Source: Roseomonas haemaphysalidis (GTDB lineage Bacteria; Pseudomonadota; Alphaproteobacteria; Acetobacterales; Acetobacteraceae). From it: a DNA stretch of 64,000 bases. The translations under genes and the position numbers were made by a program. The notes under the pieces are model-generated. The model ran no database searches. It saw only the letters and a program-made list of their open reading frames with translations, and had not been told where the DNA came from. The stretch lies in assembly GCF_017355405.1 (NCBI RefSeq), contig NZ_CP061177.1, positions 1,657,001 through 1,721,000 of the forward strand, written 5' to 3'. Positions 1 through 8,151 of this stretch are shown one piece after another (within the stretch, counting starts at the first letter, position 1; every line of letters starts with the position of its first letter).

Positions 1-213
1 AGCGGCGCGCGCATCGTGGATGCCATTGTCCGCCTGGTGCATGGCCTGGGGGCGGAAGTGGTGGCCGAGGGAGTGGAGGAGCCGGCGCAGCTGGAGCTGC
101 TGGCCCAGCTTGGCTGCGACGCGGTTCAGGGCTATCTGCTGGGCAGGCCAATGCCGCCGGACCAGCTGGAAGCGCTTTGCGCCCTGGCCCGGCCCCCTTC
201 GGCGGCGGCATGA
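1..213 (+). CDS. EAL-domain protein, C-terminal end (5' partial)
   Basis: The reading frame is open from the first base and ends at a TGA at 211-213, so only the last 70 residues are present. They carry the C-terminal signature of EAL cyclic-di-GMP phosphodiesterases: VAEGVEE, then [15 protein letters not shown]. The upstream part, which would hold the EAL motif and any GGDEF, PAS or membrane segments, lies outside the window. Catalytic competence and partner domains therefore cannot be judged. It points the same way as the ATP synthase genes but is separated from them by about 100 bases that contain a promoter-like sequence. Confidence 0.85.
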   Translation, partial: SGARIVDAIVRLVHGLGAEVVAEGVEEPAQLELLAQLGCDAVQGYLLGRPMPPDQLEALCALARPPSAAA

Positions 214-247
214 CGGGGTTTCACGCGGGCGGCAGGGTCACGCGCAC

Positions 248-276
248 TTGACATGAATTTAACCCGCCCTTAGAGC
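248..276 (+). promoter_or_regulatory. putative promoter of the F0 ATP synthase operon
   Basis: A perfect -35 hexamer TTGACA (248-253) is followed 17 bases later by TAGAGC (271-276), a weak -10 match. It lies in the only sizeable gap upstream of atpI and ends about 40 bases before its start codon. Read by eye; not tested. Confidence 0.45.
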
Positions 277-314
277 CGCCCTGCCTGCCCGCGGGGGCTA
301 CCGCAGGAGCAAGG

Positions 315-611
315 GTGAGCGAGCAGAACGACTTTGAACGGCGGTTGCGCCAGGCCCGCGAAAAGCAGGGGCTGGACAAGAAGCCGGATACGGCAGGCGG
401 TGGCGGGCTTCCGTCCAGCGGCTGGCGGATCGGTCTGCGGGCGGGGACGGAGGTCGTCTCGGCCCTAATCGCGGGCGCCGGTCTGGGCTGGTTGCTCGAC
501 CGGTGGCTCGGCAGCTTTCCCTGGCTCTTCCTGGTGTTCTTCGTGGTGGGCGGCGCCGCCGGGGTGATGAACGTCTATAGGCTGTTCAACCCCCGCAACG
601 GCGCCCGTTAG
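315..611 (+). CDS. atpI: F0F1 ATP synthase assembly protein I
   Basis: This 98-residue inner-membrane protein is encoded first in the F0 operon, the usual place for AtpI, which assists c-ring assembly. The N-terminal 35 residues are polar and charged. Two hydrophobic segments follow at about 45-62 and 68-88, in the order expected for the alphaproteobacterial AtpI/Atp1 family (motif LGWLLDRWLGSFPWLFL). The start is a GTG with an AGGAG element five bases upstream. It is followed after 34 bases by atpB. The identification rests on size, topology and position. Confidence 0.88.
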   Translation: MSEQNDFERRLRQAREKQGLDKKPDTAGGGGLPSSGWRIGLRAGTEVVSALIAGAGLGWLLDRWLGSFPWLFLVFFVVGGAAGVMNVYRLFNPRNGAR

Positions 612-645
612 CCGTCCTGAGACCGAGACAGTTTGGAGAGCCGCC

Positions 646-1401
646 GTGGCCGCCGAAGGCAAGACGATCGACGCGCTGAGCCAGTTCGAGCTCCACCACG
701 CCCTCGGCCCCATCGGGGCGGCGGTGAATTTCACCCAGTCCAACGCGCACATGTTGCTGGCCGCCGCCGCGATCGTCGGCCTGATGGCCTGGGGCATCGC
801 GCCGCGCGCCGTGGTGCCGGGCCGGCTGCAGTCCATGGCCGAGATGTTCTACGAGTTCCTCGAGAACCTCGTGACCGGACAGGTGGGCCATGAGGGGAAG
901 CGCTACTTCCCCTTCGTCTTCACGCTGTTCATGTTCGTGCTGTTCGGCAACGTGATCGGCCTGCTGCCCTACGCCTTCACCTATACCAGCCACATCGCCG
1001 TCACCTTCGCGCTGGCAGCTCTGGTGTTCGTGGTCACCACCGTCGTGGCCCTGGCGTTGCACGGCAAAAAGTTCTTCGGCTACTTCTTCCCGGAAGGCGC
1101 GCCGCTGTGGCTGGCGCCGATCATCGTGCCGGTCGAGGTGGTGTCCTACCTCTCGCGCCCGATCAGCCTTTCCGTGCGTCTGTTCGCCAACATGGTCGCC
1201 GGCCACGTGCTGCTGAAGGTCTTCGCCACCTTCGTGGTGCTGCTGGGCGGCCTGGGCGCCATCGGCCCCGTGGTGGCCGTGCTGCCGCTGGGCGTGAACG
1301 TTCTTCTGATCGGGTTCGAGCTGCTCGTGGCCTTTCTGCAGGCCTACGTCTTCGCCATCCTGACCAGCATCTACCTGCACGACGCGGTCCACCTGCACTG
1401 A
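646..1401 (+). CDS. atpB: F0F1 ATP synthase subunit a
   Basis: Subunit a of the membrane F0 sector forms the two proton half-channels against the c-ring. The protein has 251 residues and five to six hydrophobic segments. The hallmark motif [14 protein letters not shown] holds the essential arginine at residue 178, equivalent to Arg210 of E. coli. A second conserved stretch near the end, [17 protein letters not shown], is also typical. The start is GTG with GGAGAG upstream. It is second in the F0 operon, 91 bases before atpE. Confidence 0.97.
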   Translation: MAAEGKTIDALSQFELHHALGPIGAAVNFTQSNAHMLLAAAAIVGLMAWGIAPRAVVPGRLQSMAEMFYEFLENLVTGQVGHEGKRYFPFVFTLFMFVLFGNVIGLLPYAFTYTSHIAVTFALAALVFVVTTVVALALHGKKFFGYFFPEGAPLWLAPIIVPVEVVSYLSRPISLSVRLFANMVAGHVLLKVFATFVVLLGGLGAIGPVVAVLPLGVNVLLIGFELLVAFLQAYVFAILTSIYLHDAVHLH

Positions 1402-1492
1402 GCGGGGTCAGTCCCCACAAGGGGGCCACGCCTTTACGGGCCCGCGCGCCGCGGACACCGACCATTCCGGTCTTTTGATAGGGATATCTCTG

Positions 1493-1720
1493 ATGGAAAT
1501 CGTTCTTGCCGCCAAGGCGATCGGCGCCGGCATCGCCGTGCTGGCCCTGTTCGGCGTCGGCCTCGCGCTCGGCAACATCTTCTCGACGCTGATCGCCTCG
1601 GTCGCCCGCAACCCGGCTTCGCGCGACGTCGTGTTCCCCATCGGCATCCTGGGCTTCGCCCTGACGGAAGCGGTCGCGCTGTTCGCCCTGCTGATCGCCT
1701 TCCTGATCCTGTTCACCTGA
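1493..1720 (+). CDS. atpE: F0F1 ATP synthase subunit c
   Basis: This 75-residue proteolipid forms the rotating c-ring. It is a two-helix hairpin with the polar loop RNPASRD at 39-45 and the proton-binding carboxylate Glu59 in [11 protein letters not shown]. The first helix has the glycine-rich [19 protein letters not shown] pattern. An in-frame TTG lies 18 bases upstream, but the ATG at 1493 gives the usual alphaproteobacterial length. The gene is followed at once by a strong intercistronic hairpin (1728-1755), which may help set the high c-subunit stoichiometry. Confidence 0.97.
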   Translation: MEIVLAAKAIGAGIAVLALFGVGLALGNIFSTLIASVARNPASRDVVFPIGILGFALTEAVALFALLIAFLILFT

Positions 1721-1727
1721 TCAGACC

Positions 1728-1755
1728 GGGCGCGCGGCGGCAACGCCGCGCGCCC
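1728..1755 (+). promoter_or_regulatory. intercistronic RNA hairpin between atpE and atpF'
   Basis: The 12-base arm at 1728-1739 is perfectly complementary to 1744-1755 and closes on the tetraloop GCAA (1740-1743). There is no T-run after it, so it is not a standard terminator. Its place directly downstream of the c-subunit gene suggests an mRNA-stabilising or partially attenuating structure. That role is inferred. Confidence 0.6.
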
Positions 1756-1782
1756 ATTCAGGTACGAGATTCCACGAGGACG

Positions 1783-2412
1783 ATGATGATGAAGCCGGTT
1801 GCCCTCGCGGGCCTGAAGACCACGCTGATCGCGTTCGGCGCCCAGGCGCAGCCGATCGCTGACGGCGCGCTGGAAGCCCGCTCCACCGCCGTGGCGGAAG
1901 CCTCGGGCGGCATGCCGCAGCTGGACTTCGGCAACCCGCTGATGCTGGCCCAGGTGGTCTGGCTGCTGATCATCTTCGGCGTCCTCTACTACGTGCTGGC
2001 GCATGTGGTCCTGCCGCGCTTCGAAGGCGTGCTGGAAAACCGCCGCGCCCGCATCCAGGGCGACCTGGAAGCCGCCCGCGCCGCCAAGGCCGAGGCCGAC
2101 GCCGCGCTGGACGCGCACCGCAGCGCCACCGCCCGGTCCCGCACCGAGGCGCAGGCCGCCATCGCCGAGGCCCAGGCGAGTGCCAATGCCGAGGCCGCCG
2201 CGCGCGCCGCCGCGCTGAACGCCCGCCTGAACGACCAGATCACGGCCGCCGAGGCGCGCATCGCCGCGTCGCGCGACACCGCCATGGGCGCGCTGCGCGA
2301 AGTGGCCACCGACACCGCCGACGCGCTGGTGAAGCGCCTGACCGGGCTGAGCGAGCCGGCCGCGATCCAGGCCGCCGTGCAGCGCGAGCTGGCCGCCCAG
2401 GGCCGGGCATAA
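1783..2412 (+). CDS. atpF': F0F1 ATP synthase subunit b' (first b-type subunit)
   Basis: This is one half of the heterodimeric peripheral stalk used by alphaproteobacteria, which carry separate b and b' genes. The 209-residue protein has an N-terminal extension of about 50 residues, one transmembrane helix at about 53-76 (MLAQVVWLLIIFGVLYYVLA), then a long alanine- and charge-rich coiled coil to the end. Three consecutive ATG codons (1783, 1786, 1789) follow an ACGAGGA element, and the later two have better spacing. The next gene encodes the second b subunit. The extension resembles the b' proteins of related bacteria, but I cannot align it here. Confidence 0.93.
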   Translation: MMMKPVALAGLKTTLIAFGAQAQPIADGALEARSTAVAEASGGMPQLDFGNPLMLAQVVWLLIIFGVLYYVLAHVVLPRFEGVLENRRARIQGDLEAARAAKAEADAALDAHRSATARSRTEAQAAIAEAQASANAEAAARAAALNARLNDQITAAEARIAASRDTAMGALREVATDTADALVKRLTGLSEPAAIQAAVQRELAAQGRA

Positions 2413-2425
2413 GGGGGAGGCCGCG

Positions 2426-2932
2426 ATGCATCACTACGAACACTTCTACCTGAACCCGACCTTCTGGGTCGCCGTTTCCTGCGTCCTGTTCCTGGCCCTG
2501 CTGGGCCGGACCATCTGGCGCCGGCTGACCGAGGCGCTGGACGCCCGCGGCGCGCAGATCCGCAACGAGCTGAGCGAGGCGTCCCGCCTGCGTTCCGAGG
2601 CCGAGGCGATGCTGCGCCAGGCCGAGGCCGACCGCACCGCCGCCCAGGCCGAGGCGCAGCAGACCCTGGCCCGCGCCAAGGCTGAGGCCGAGCGCGTCGC
2701 CGCCGCCACGGCGGCCGAGGCGGAAGCCTCCGCCCAGCGCCGCGAGCGCATGGCGATGGACCGCATCAAGGCCGCCGAGGCCGGCGCCCTGGCCGAGGTG
2801 CGCAGCGCCGCCGCGGATATCGCCGCCACCGCCGCGCGCAGCGTGATCGCCGAGAAGCTGGATGCCGCGGCCGATGCCGCGCTGATCGACAAGGCCGTGA
2901 TGGACCTGCCCAAGGCGCTGCGCGCCGCCTGA
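2426..2932 (+). CDS. atpF: F0F1 ATP synthase subunit b
   Basis: The second peripheral-stalk subunit has 168 residues. A single N-terminal membrane helix at about 10-30 (NPTFWVAVSCVLFLALLG) is followed by a long Ala/Glu/Arg coiled coil. The start is ATG with GGGGGAGG upstream. It is the last gene of the F0 operon, and a rho-independent terminator lies 27 bases after its stop. No delta, alpha, gamma, beta or epsilon genes follow, so F1 is encoded elsewhere, as is normal in alphaproteobacteria. Confidence 0.95.
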   Translation: MHHYEHFYLNPTFWVAVSCVLFLALLGRTIWRRLTEALDARGAQIRNELSEASRLRSEAEAMLRQAEADRTAAQAEAQQTLARAKAEAERVAAATAAEAEASAQRRERMAMDRIKAAEAGALAEVRSAAADIAATAARSVIAEKLDAAADAALIDKAVMDLPKALRAA

Positions 2933-2958
2933 CTGGTCGCATCCACGGGCACGACGCG

Positions 2959-2988
2959 GCGGGAGTCCCTCGGGGCTCCCGCTTTTTT
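2959..2988 (+). terminator. rho-independent terminator of the F0 ATP synthase operon
   Basis: GCGGGAG (2959-2965) pairs with CTCCCGC (2976-2982) and is followed directly by six T residues (2983-2988). It sits 27 bases after the atpF stop and just before the convergent hydrolase gene. Confidence 0.9.
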
Positions 2989-3005
2989 GTGGTGCCGCGC
3001 CGGCG

Positions 3006-3794
3006 CTAGCCGATGCGGGCCAGATGCACGCGCAGCCCGTCCGTCACGGCGGCGGCGAATTCCAGCGTGGTGATGTGCCCGCCGCCGGGGATGCTGTGCA
3101 GCACCGCGCCGGGAATGGCGTCCCGCAGCGCCTGCACGGCGGCGGCGGGGGCGGCCGGGTCGTGCTCGCCCGCCAGGATGGTGCAGGGCGCGCGGATGCG
3201 GCCAGCGACATCCGCCGCCGTGGCGTCGCGCAGCGCACAGGCGGCGCCGGCATAGCCGTCGCGGTGGGTGGTCAGCAGCATGTGGCGCAGCCCGCGGGAC
3301 GACGGCAGCGTGGTGTCGATCACCCAGCGTGGCATCACCGCCTCGACCAGCACCTCGGTGCCGGTGCGGCGCACGTCGTCGATGCGCACCTGCCATTGCG
3401 CGACGCTGGGAAATTCCAGAGCAGTGTTGAGCAGGAACAGCGACCGCACGCGTTCCGGACTATCGGCCGCGAGTTGCTGGGCGATGCGGCCGCCGATCGA
3501 GCTGCCACCCACATGCACGCTGGCGATGCCCAGGGCGTCCAGGATGGCGGCGGCGTCCCGCGCCAGCCCGGCCATGCTGTAGTCGCCGCCGGTGATGCCG
3601 CTGAGGCCGTGCCCGCGCATGTCAGGGCGGATCACGCGGAACTGCCCGGCCAGTTGCTGGGCCTGCGGCTCCCAGATGTGCAGGCTGGTGCCGATGGAAT
3701 GCAGCAGCAGCAGCGGCGGCGCCCGCTCCGGCCCGTCCACCACGCAATGCATCAGCGTGCCGTCGATATCCAGAAACATCGGGTTCCACTTCAT
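3006..3794 (-). CDS. alpha/beta hydrolase, 3-oxoadipate enol-lactonase-like
   Basis: The 262-residue alpha/beta-hydrolase has a complete catalytic triad: nucleophile Ser99 in GGSSIGG, Asp212 in LAGEHDP and His240 in IPGGGHIT. The N-terminal stretch LLLLHSIGTSLHIWEPQ and the RPDMRGHGLS motif match the PcaD family, which opens 3-oxoadipate enol-lactone in the protocatechuate branch of the beta-ketoadipate pathway. No other pca gene is nearby, so the true substrate is uncertain. An alternative start at Met6 is possible because the ATG used lacks an obvious ribosome binding site. The gene converges on the atp operon. Confidence 0.75.
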   Translation of the reverse strand: MKWNPMFLDIDGTLMHCVVDGPERAPPLLLLHSIGTSLHIWEPQAQQLAGQFRVIRPDMRGHGLSGITGGDYSMAGLARDAAAILDALGIASVHVGGSSIGGRIAQQLAADSPERVRSLFLLNTALEFPSVAQWQVRIDDVRRTGTEVLVEAVMPRWVIDTTLPSSRGLRHMLLTTHRDGYAGAACALRDATAADVAGRIRAPCTILAGEHDPAAPAAAVQALRDAIPGAVLHSIPGGGHITTLEFAAAVTDGLRVHLARIG

Positions 3795-3866
3795 GGTTGG
3801 GCCCCCGGCCGGGCCGTGACTCGGTCCTAGCCTAAGCTTGGCGGCGATGCCATCGCGACGGCACCG

Positions 3867-4487
3867 CTAGCTCCAGGCGGCGCGCAGGGCCTTCGCGCGG
3901 TCGGCGACGGTGGCCGGCGTGTCGCCGGGCTTGAACAGGGCGGAGGCGATGCCGAAGCCCGCCGCGCCGGCGTCGCGCCAGGGCTGCATGTTGTGCGCGC
4001 CGATGCCGCCCACCGGCAGCACCGGCGTGCCCTTGGGCAGCACCGCCAGCAGTGCCTTGAGCACGGCGGGCGAGGCGGCCTCGGCCGGAAACAGCTTCAG
4101 CCCGTCGGCGCCGGCGGCCAGCAGCGCGAAGGCCTCGGTGGGCGTGAAGAAGCCGGGCACCGCCAGCAGGCCGAGGCGCTTGGCTTCGCGCGTCACCGCC
4201 GGGTCCGCATGCGGCGTGACGATCAGCCGTCCGCCGGCCTGCGCGATGCGCGATACATCGGCGGGGTCAATCACCGTGCCGGCGCCGACCAGCGCGCGGT
4301 CGCCGAAATGCGCGGCCAGGCGGCGGATGCTGTCCAGCGGCTCGGGGCTGTTGAGCGGCACTTCCAGCACCGGAATGCCATTGCCGACGATCGCCTCGCC
4401 CACGGCGATGGCTTCGTCCGGCCGCAGGCCGCGCAGAATGGCGACCAGCGGGCACTGGTCCAGCCAGGGGCGCAGGGCAAGGGTCAC
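3867..4487 (-). CDS. dgoA: 2-dehydro-3-deoxy-6-phosphogalactonate aldolase
   Basis: This class I KDPG/KDPGal aldolase cleaves 2-keto-3-deoxy-6-phosphogalactonate to pyruvate and glyceraldehyde 3-phosphate. The 206-residue TIM barrel has the Schiff-base lysine Lys131 in GLKLFPAE, Glu42 in LEVPLNS and Arg19 in AILRG. LKLFPAE and the LEVPLNSP stretch favour the galactonate (DgoA) over the gluconate (Eda) branch. The GTG start overlaps the dgoK stop as GTGA (4484-4487), implying translational coupling. An open frame continues far upstream but is only a shadow of dgoK and the protease gene. Confidence 0.93.
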   Translation of the reverse strand: MTLALRPWLDQCPLVAILRGLRPDEAIAVGEAIVGNGIPVLEVPLNSPEPLDSIRRLAAHFGDRALVGAGTVIDPADVSRIAQAGGRLIVTPHADPAVTREAKRLGLLAVPGFFTPTEAFALLAAGADGLKLFPAEAASPAVLKALLAVLPKGTPVLPVGGIGAHNMQPWRDAGAAGFGIASALFKPGDTPATVADRAKALRAAWS

Positions 4488-5374
4488 GCGGCGGCTCCCA
4501 GGCTGGCGGCGATGCGGAACAGGCCGGCGGCCGCGGCGTCTTCCGTAACCTCGGTGGTGCTGACGCCGAAATGCCGCAGGGCCCGGGCGTAGCGGCCCAT
4601 TGCGGCACCGTCGCCCACCAGCACCACCTGCGTGGTGCCTTCGGGCAGCGTCGCCGCCACCTCGTGCCCCAGCAGCATGCCGGACAGATAGGAAGCGCTG
4701 GCGGCCTCGGTCAGCTCGCCGAACAGAAAGCGCGCGCGCTGGCCGAACAGGTGGTGCAGCAGCCCGCCCGGCTGGCGGGCACGGGCCAGCCCGTCCTCGA
4801 AGGCGGCCGCGTCTTCCGGCGCGCCGCGGTCCAGCGTGCGGGCCAGGATGGTGTTGCCGGACAGGGTTGCGAAGGCCTCGCCGGTGAACTGGGTGACGAA
4901 GCGCAGCACGGTGCCGTCCTCCACCGTCGCCCACTTGCTGTGGCTGCCGGGGCTGAGCACCAGGCTGCGCCCCGCCGGCAGCCGGTCCAGCAGGCCGAGG
5001 ATCTTGGTTTCCTCGCCCCGCATCACTTCCGGCACGCCGTTCTCGTCGCGGCAGGACAAGCCCGGCACCAGCAGCACCCGGGCGGTGGGAAAGTCCACCG
5101 GGGTCAGGGCGCCGGCCAGCGCCCGGGCGTCGGCGGGGCAGGGGAGGTAGGCGGCTTCCTTCCAGCCCTGGCGGGAGCCGGCCATGCCGCACACCAGCAC
5201 CAAGTCCTCGCCGGCGCGCAGCCAAGGGCCGATCATCTCGTCCAGCACGGTGGGAAAGGCGCCGGGCTCGACCGTGAGGATGCCGCGCGGGGCGGAAATA
5301 CGGTCGGCGATGCTTCCATCGGCTTCTATCCGCCAGGCGCGGAAGCTGCTGGTGCCCCAGTCGATGCCAATCAT
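4484..5374 (-). CDS. dgoK: 2-dehydro-3-deoxygalactonokinase
   Basis: DgoK phosphorylates 2-keto-3-deoxygalactonate at C6, giving the substrate of the neighbouring aldolase in the De Ley-Doudoroff galactose route. The protein has 296 residues and begins with the ASKHA phosphate-binding motif IDWGTSSFR. GGAGAG lies seven bases before the ATG at 5374. An in-frame extension to 5434 is unlikely because the family begins at MIGIDWGT. The other genes of the route (galactose dehydrogenase, galactonate dehydratase, transporter) are absent from the window. Confidence 0.93.
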   Translation of the reverse strand: MIGIDWGTSSFRAWRIEADGSIADRISAPRGILTVEPGAFPTVLDEMIGPWLRAGEDLVLVCGMAGSRQGWKEAAYLPCPADARALAGALTPVDFPTARVLLVPGLSCRDENGVPEVMRGEETKILGLLDRLPAGRSLVLSPGSHSKWATVEDGTVLRFVTQFTGEAFATLSGNTILARTLDRGAPEDAAAFEDGLARARQPGGLLHHLFGQRARFLFGELTEAASASYLSGMLLGHEVAATLPEGTTQVVLVGDGAAMGRYARALRHFGVSTTEVTEDAAAAGLFRIAASLGAAA

Positions 5375-5458
5375 GCCGCTCTCCCGGAGTGTGCCTTTGT
5401 CGGCCAGGGTGGCGGGGCGGGCCGCCGCGCGCAAGTCCGCGCGGCGGCCTGTCGGCGT

Positions 5459-7195
5459 CTAAGCGAAGACGATGCCGCCTTCGGTGAGCCCGGCGCTGAG
5501 CACCAGGAATTCGGTGCTGTGGCTGACGCCGCCGACCATCTCGCCGCGCGTCATGCCATGGGCCAGCTGGTCCAGCCAGAAGGCTTGGCCGGTGGCGTCG
5601 ATGCCGCGGCCGAGGGCGTTCTGGTAGACGGCATTGACGAACTCGGCATCGCTGCCGCCCGGAAAGCGGTTGGTGAACTCCGCGCTGTTGGCGAACTGGT
5701 TGGCGATCGCCGCATCCGGCACGCCGTGGTTCGCCTGCTCGTTCCAGAAGCGCAAGCCGTCCATGTCCGGCGCGCGGCCGAGCACCGCCTTGTACAGGCG
5801 CGCCAGATCGGCGATCTGGTCGTCCGCGTCCCACAGGCCCTTCGCCAGCAGCGGTGCGGTGCGGGCATGGTTCTCGGCGCTTTCGCTGAACCCGGCGAGC
5901 AGCCCGGCCCGGCTCATGCCGGCGGCAAGCTGGCCTTGCCAGAAGGCCTGCCCGCTGGCTTCCCCTTCGCGCCCCAGCGCCTGGCGGTAGGCGGTGGCGA
6001 CAAAGCCGGCATCGTCCTGCCAGCCGAAGCGGGCCTGGAACTCTGCGCTGCCCAGAAAGCCCTCGGCCAGCCGTACCAGGGGCGCGCCATCCAGCAGCTG
6101 GGTGGTCCAGGATTCCCGCCCCACCGCGTCTGGCTGCCGGCCAAGGGCGGCCTGGTACATGCGGACCACCTGGGCCACTGGGTCGGCATCGTCGAACACC
6201 AGCCGGCCATCGCCGAAGGCGAGCACTTCGATGCCGTTGAACACCTGATGCTCGCCGGGGGTGTAGAGCGTGCCGGAAACCGTCCGGGTGATGCTGCCGT
6301 CGTTGTATTCGCTGCCGAGGCTGACGCCGCTGAGGCTGGTTTGCGCGCGGAACAAGCCGGTCGCCAGCACGTCCGTTCCGGCGCCGCCGGAGATGCGGTT
6401 GAGGCCGGTGCCGCCGAACAGCATGTCGTCGCCGGCGCCGCCGTTCAGCACGTCGTCGCCGCCATAGCCGAAGATGATGTCGCGCAAGGCGGTGCCGGTG
6501 ATGCTTTGGCTGCTGTTGTTGCCATCGTGGCGGATGCCGCCGCGCGCCGCGTCCCAGTTCCATTGCACGGAAAAGTTCTGCTCGTCCGACTGGGTGCCAT
6601 ACAGGTACTGGATGGCCTCGATGTCAGCGGCGCGCAGGGAGGCGGGGGTGGCAAAGCCGTAGCGGGGATAAGCCATCACGGTGTTATCGAAGTTGTTCAG
6701 CCCGTCCGTCAGCACGGGGTAGCTGTCGAAGGGATGCTTCAGGCCAAGCGCGTGGCCGATCTCGTGCAGCAGCACCAGATAGCCGTAGCTGCCGGGCTCC
6801 AGGTTGTCCTGGGCATACAGCGACAGGCTCAGGCTGATGTCGCCGACCTTGGGGTAATAGGCGGACCCCGCCGTGCCGTCGGCCATCTGGGACAGCTGAA
6901 AGCGGATGTCGATGCCGGCGCCGGCCTTGGTATCGGGCACCTCGATGAAGCGGATGCCGGACACCGCGGCCCAGCTGTCCAGCGCCTGGCGCGCCGCGTG
7001 CTGCTGCCCGGCGCTGAAGCTGGACCAGGCAATGCCGGCCGCCGTGGGGTTCGGCCCGCCGGCTGCGCCTGCGAAGCTGAAGGTCACCAGCGACGGCTGG
7101 TGGCTGCCGCTGTTCCAGGTAGCGTATTCACTGTAGATCAGCGTCCGGGCGATCGGGGACAGGGCCAAGGCGGGATATCCATGTAAGCGGCCCAC
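5459..7195 (-). CDS. serralysin-like M10 metalloprotease with RTX and DUF4214 repeats
   Basis: This is a predicted secreted zinc protease of 578 residues. The catalytic motif HEIGHALGLKH spans 144-154, and the Met-turn VMAY is at 173-176. Residues about 243-278 form a short run of RTX calcium-binding nonapeptides (GGDDVLNGGAGDDMLFGG). From about 343 to 540 there are four units of the pattern LGRxxDxxGxxFW, characteristic of DUF4214. There is no N-terminal signal peptide, as expected for type I secretion through a C-terminal signal. No secretion genes are next to it. The exact start is uncertain, since the first 20 residues have no diagnostic content. Confidence 0.88.
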   Translation of the reverse strand: MGRLHGYPALALSPIARTLIYSEYATWNSGSHQPSLVTFSFAGAAGGPNPTAAGIAWSSFSAGQQHAARQALDSWAAVSGIRFIEVPDTKAGAGIDIRFQLSQMADGTAGSAYYPKVGDISLSLSLYAQDNLEPGSYGYLVLLHEIGHALGLKHPFDSYPVLTDGLNNFDNTVMAYPRYGFATPASLRAADIEAIQYLYGTQSDEQNFSVQWNWDAARGGIRHDGNNSSQSITGTALRDIIFGYGGDDVLNGGAGDDMLFGGTGLNRISGGAGTDVLATGLFRAQTSLSGVSLGSEYNDGSITRTVSGTLYTPGEHQVFNGIEVLAFGDGRLVFDDADPVAQVVRMYQAALGRQPDAVGRESWTTQLLDGAPLVRLAEGFLGSAEFQARFGWQDDAGFVATAYRQALGREGEASGQAFWQGQLAAGMSRAGLLAGFSESAENHARTAPLLAKGLWDADDQIADLARLYKAVLGRAPDMDGLRFWNEQANHGVPDAAIANQFANSAEFTNRFPGGSDAEFVNAVYQNALGRGIDATGQAFWLDQLAHGMTRGEMVGGVSHSTEFLVLSAGLTEGGIVFA

Positions 7196-7275
7196 GCCAC
7201 CTTGGCGCTGCCACCATGATCATAGCCGGCGCCGCGCCGCCATCGCCACGAATTCGTCCGGTCCGGCGCGGCCTC

Positions 7276-8151
7276 TCAACCCCCGGTCATGGGGGACACG
7301 TTCTGCTCGGCCTGCCCGCGCATCGCCCAGCCGGTGGTGCGCTCCTCGATCACCACGGCCAGGGCATACATCAGCACGCCCATCACGCCCGTGATGATCA
7401 GCCCCGCGAAGACCAGCGGCACGTCGAAGCGCGAGGAAGCCAGGATCATCAGGTGGCCAATGCCTTTGTTGGCCGCCACCGTCTCGGCCATGATGGAACC
7501 CACAAAAGCCACCGTGATGGCGATCTTAAGCGACGCAAAGAAATACGGCATCGCCCGCGGCAGGCCCACCTTGCGGATGATGTCGCTGGGCCGGGCGCCG
7601 AGCGCCCGCAAAACGTCCCTCAGCTCCGGCTCCACCGTCGCGATGCCGGTGGCGACATTGACCACGATGGGAAAGAAGCTGATCAGAAAAGCGGTGATCA
7701 CGGCAGGCACCGTGCCGATGCCGAACCAGATCACCAGGATCGGCACCACCGCCACCTTGGGCACCGAGTTGAAGCCGATCAGCAGCGGGTAAAGCCCGTG
7801 GTACAGCAGCGTGGAGGAGCCGATCGCCACGCCCAGCGCCAGCCCGAAGACAATGGCCAGCGCGAAGCCGATCAGCGTGGTCATCAGTGTCTGCCAGGCG
7901 TTGTCGACCAGCGGCCACCACCACTTCACCATGCTGTCGGCGATGGCCGAGGGTGCCGGCAGCACGAAGGCCGGCACCTGCATGGCCCGTACCGCGACTT
8001 CCCACACCAGAAAGGCGCCCAGGATGATCAGCCAGGGCAGCAGCTTCTGCAGCCGGCGGCGGCGGCGGGCGGCGAGGACCAGCGCCTCCACCCGGCGGGC
8101 ATTGGCCTCGCCGCGTTTCGGGGCGGCGGCGGGGGGCATGTCACGCGGCAT
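7276..8151 (-). CDS. ABC transporter permease, nitrate/sulfonate/thiamine-precursor type
   Basis: The 291-residue inner-membrane permease of the BPD family has six or so hydrophobic segments and the EAA-loop region (LRALGARPSDIIRKVGLPRA) that contacts the ATPase. It resembles SsuC/TauC/ThiX-type permeases. The chosen ATG overlaps the end of the ATPase gene by 11 bases and has GAGGA eight bases upstream. A second ATG at 8139, directly after the ATPase stop, is an alternative. No binding-protein gene adjoins this pair. A family-matched one lies alone at 18210-19232. Confidence 0.88.
   Translation of the reverse strand: MPRDMPPAAAPKRGEANARRVEALVLAARRRRRLQKLLPWLIILGAFLVWEVAVRAMQVPAFVLPAPSAIADSMVKWWWPLVDNAWQTLMTTLIGFALAIVFGLALGVAIGSSTLLYHGLYPLLIGFNSVPKVAVVPILVIWFGIGTVPAVITAFLISFFPIVVNVATGIATVEPELRDVLRALGARPSDIIRKVGLPRAMPYFFASLKIAITVAFVGSIMAETVAANKGIGHLMILASSRFDVPLVFAGLIITGVMGVLMYALAVVIEERTTGWAMRGQAEQNVSPMTGG

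Noticed and set aside
1404..1416. Short hairpin GGGG-TCAGT-CCCC between atpB and atpE
   Set aside because: A four-base stem in GC-rich DNA is expected by chance; not strong enough to list as a feature.
4488..6563. In-frame upstream extension of dgoA that would fuse it to more than 600 further residues
   Set aside because: The extension is Arg/Pro-rich shadow of dgoK and the protease gene. The GTG at 4487 overlaps the dgoK stop and gives the exact aldolase family length.
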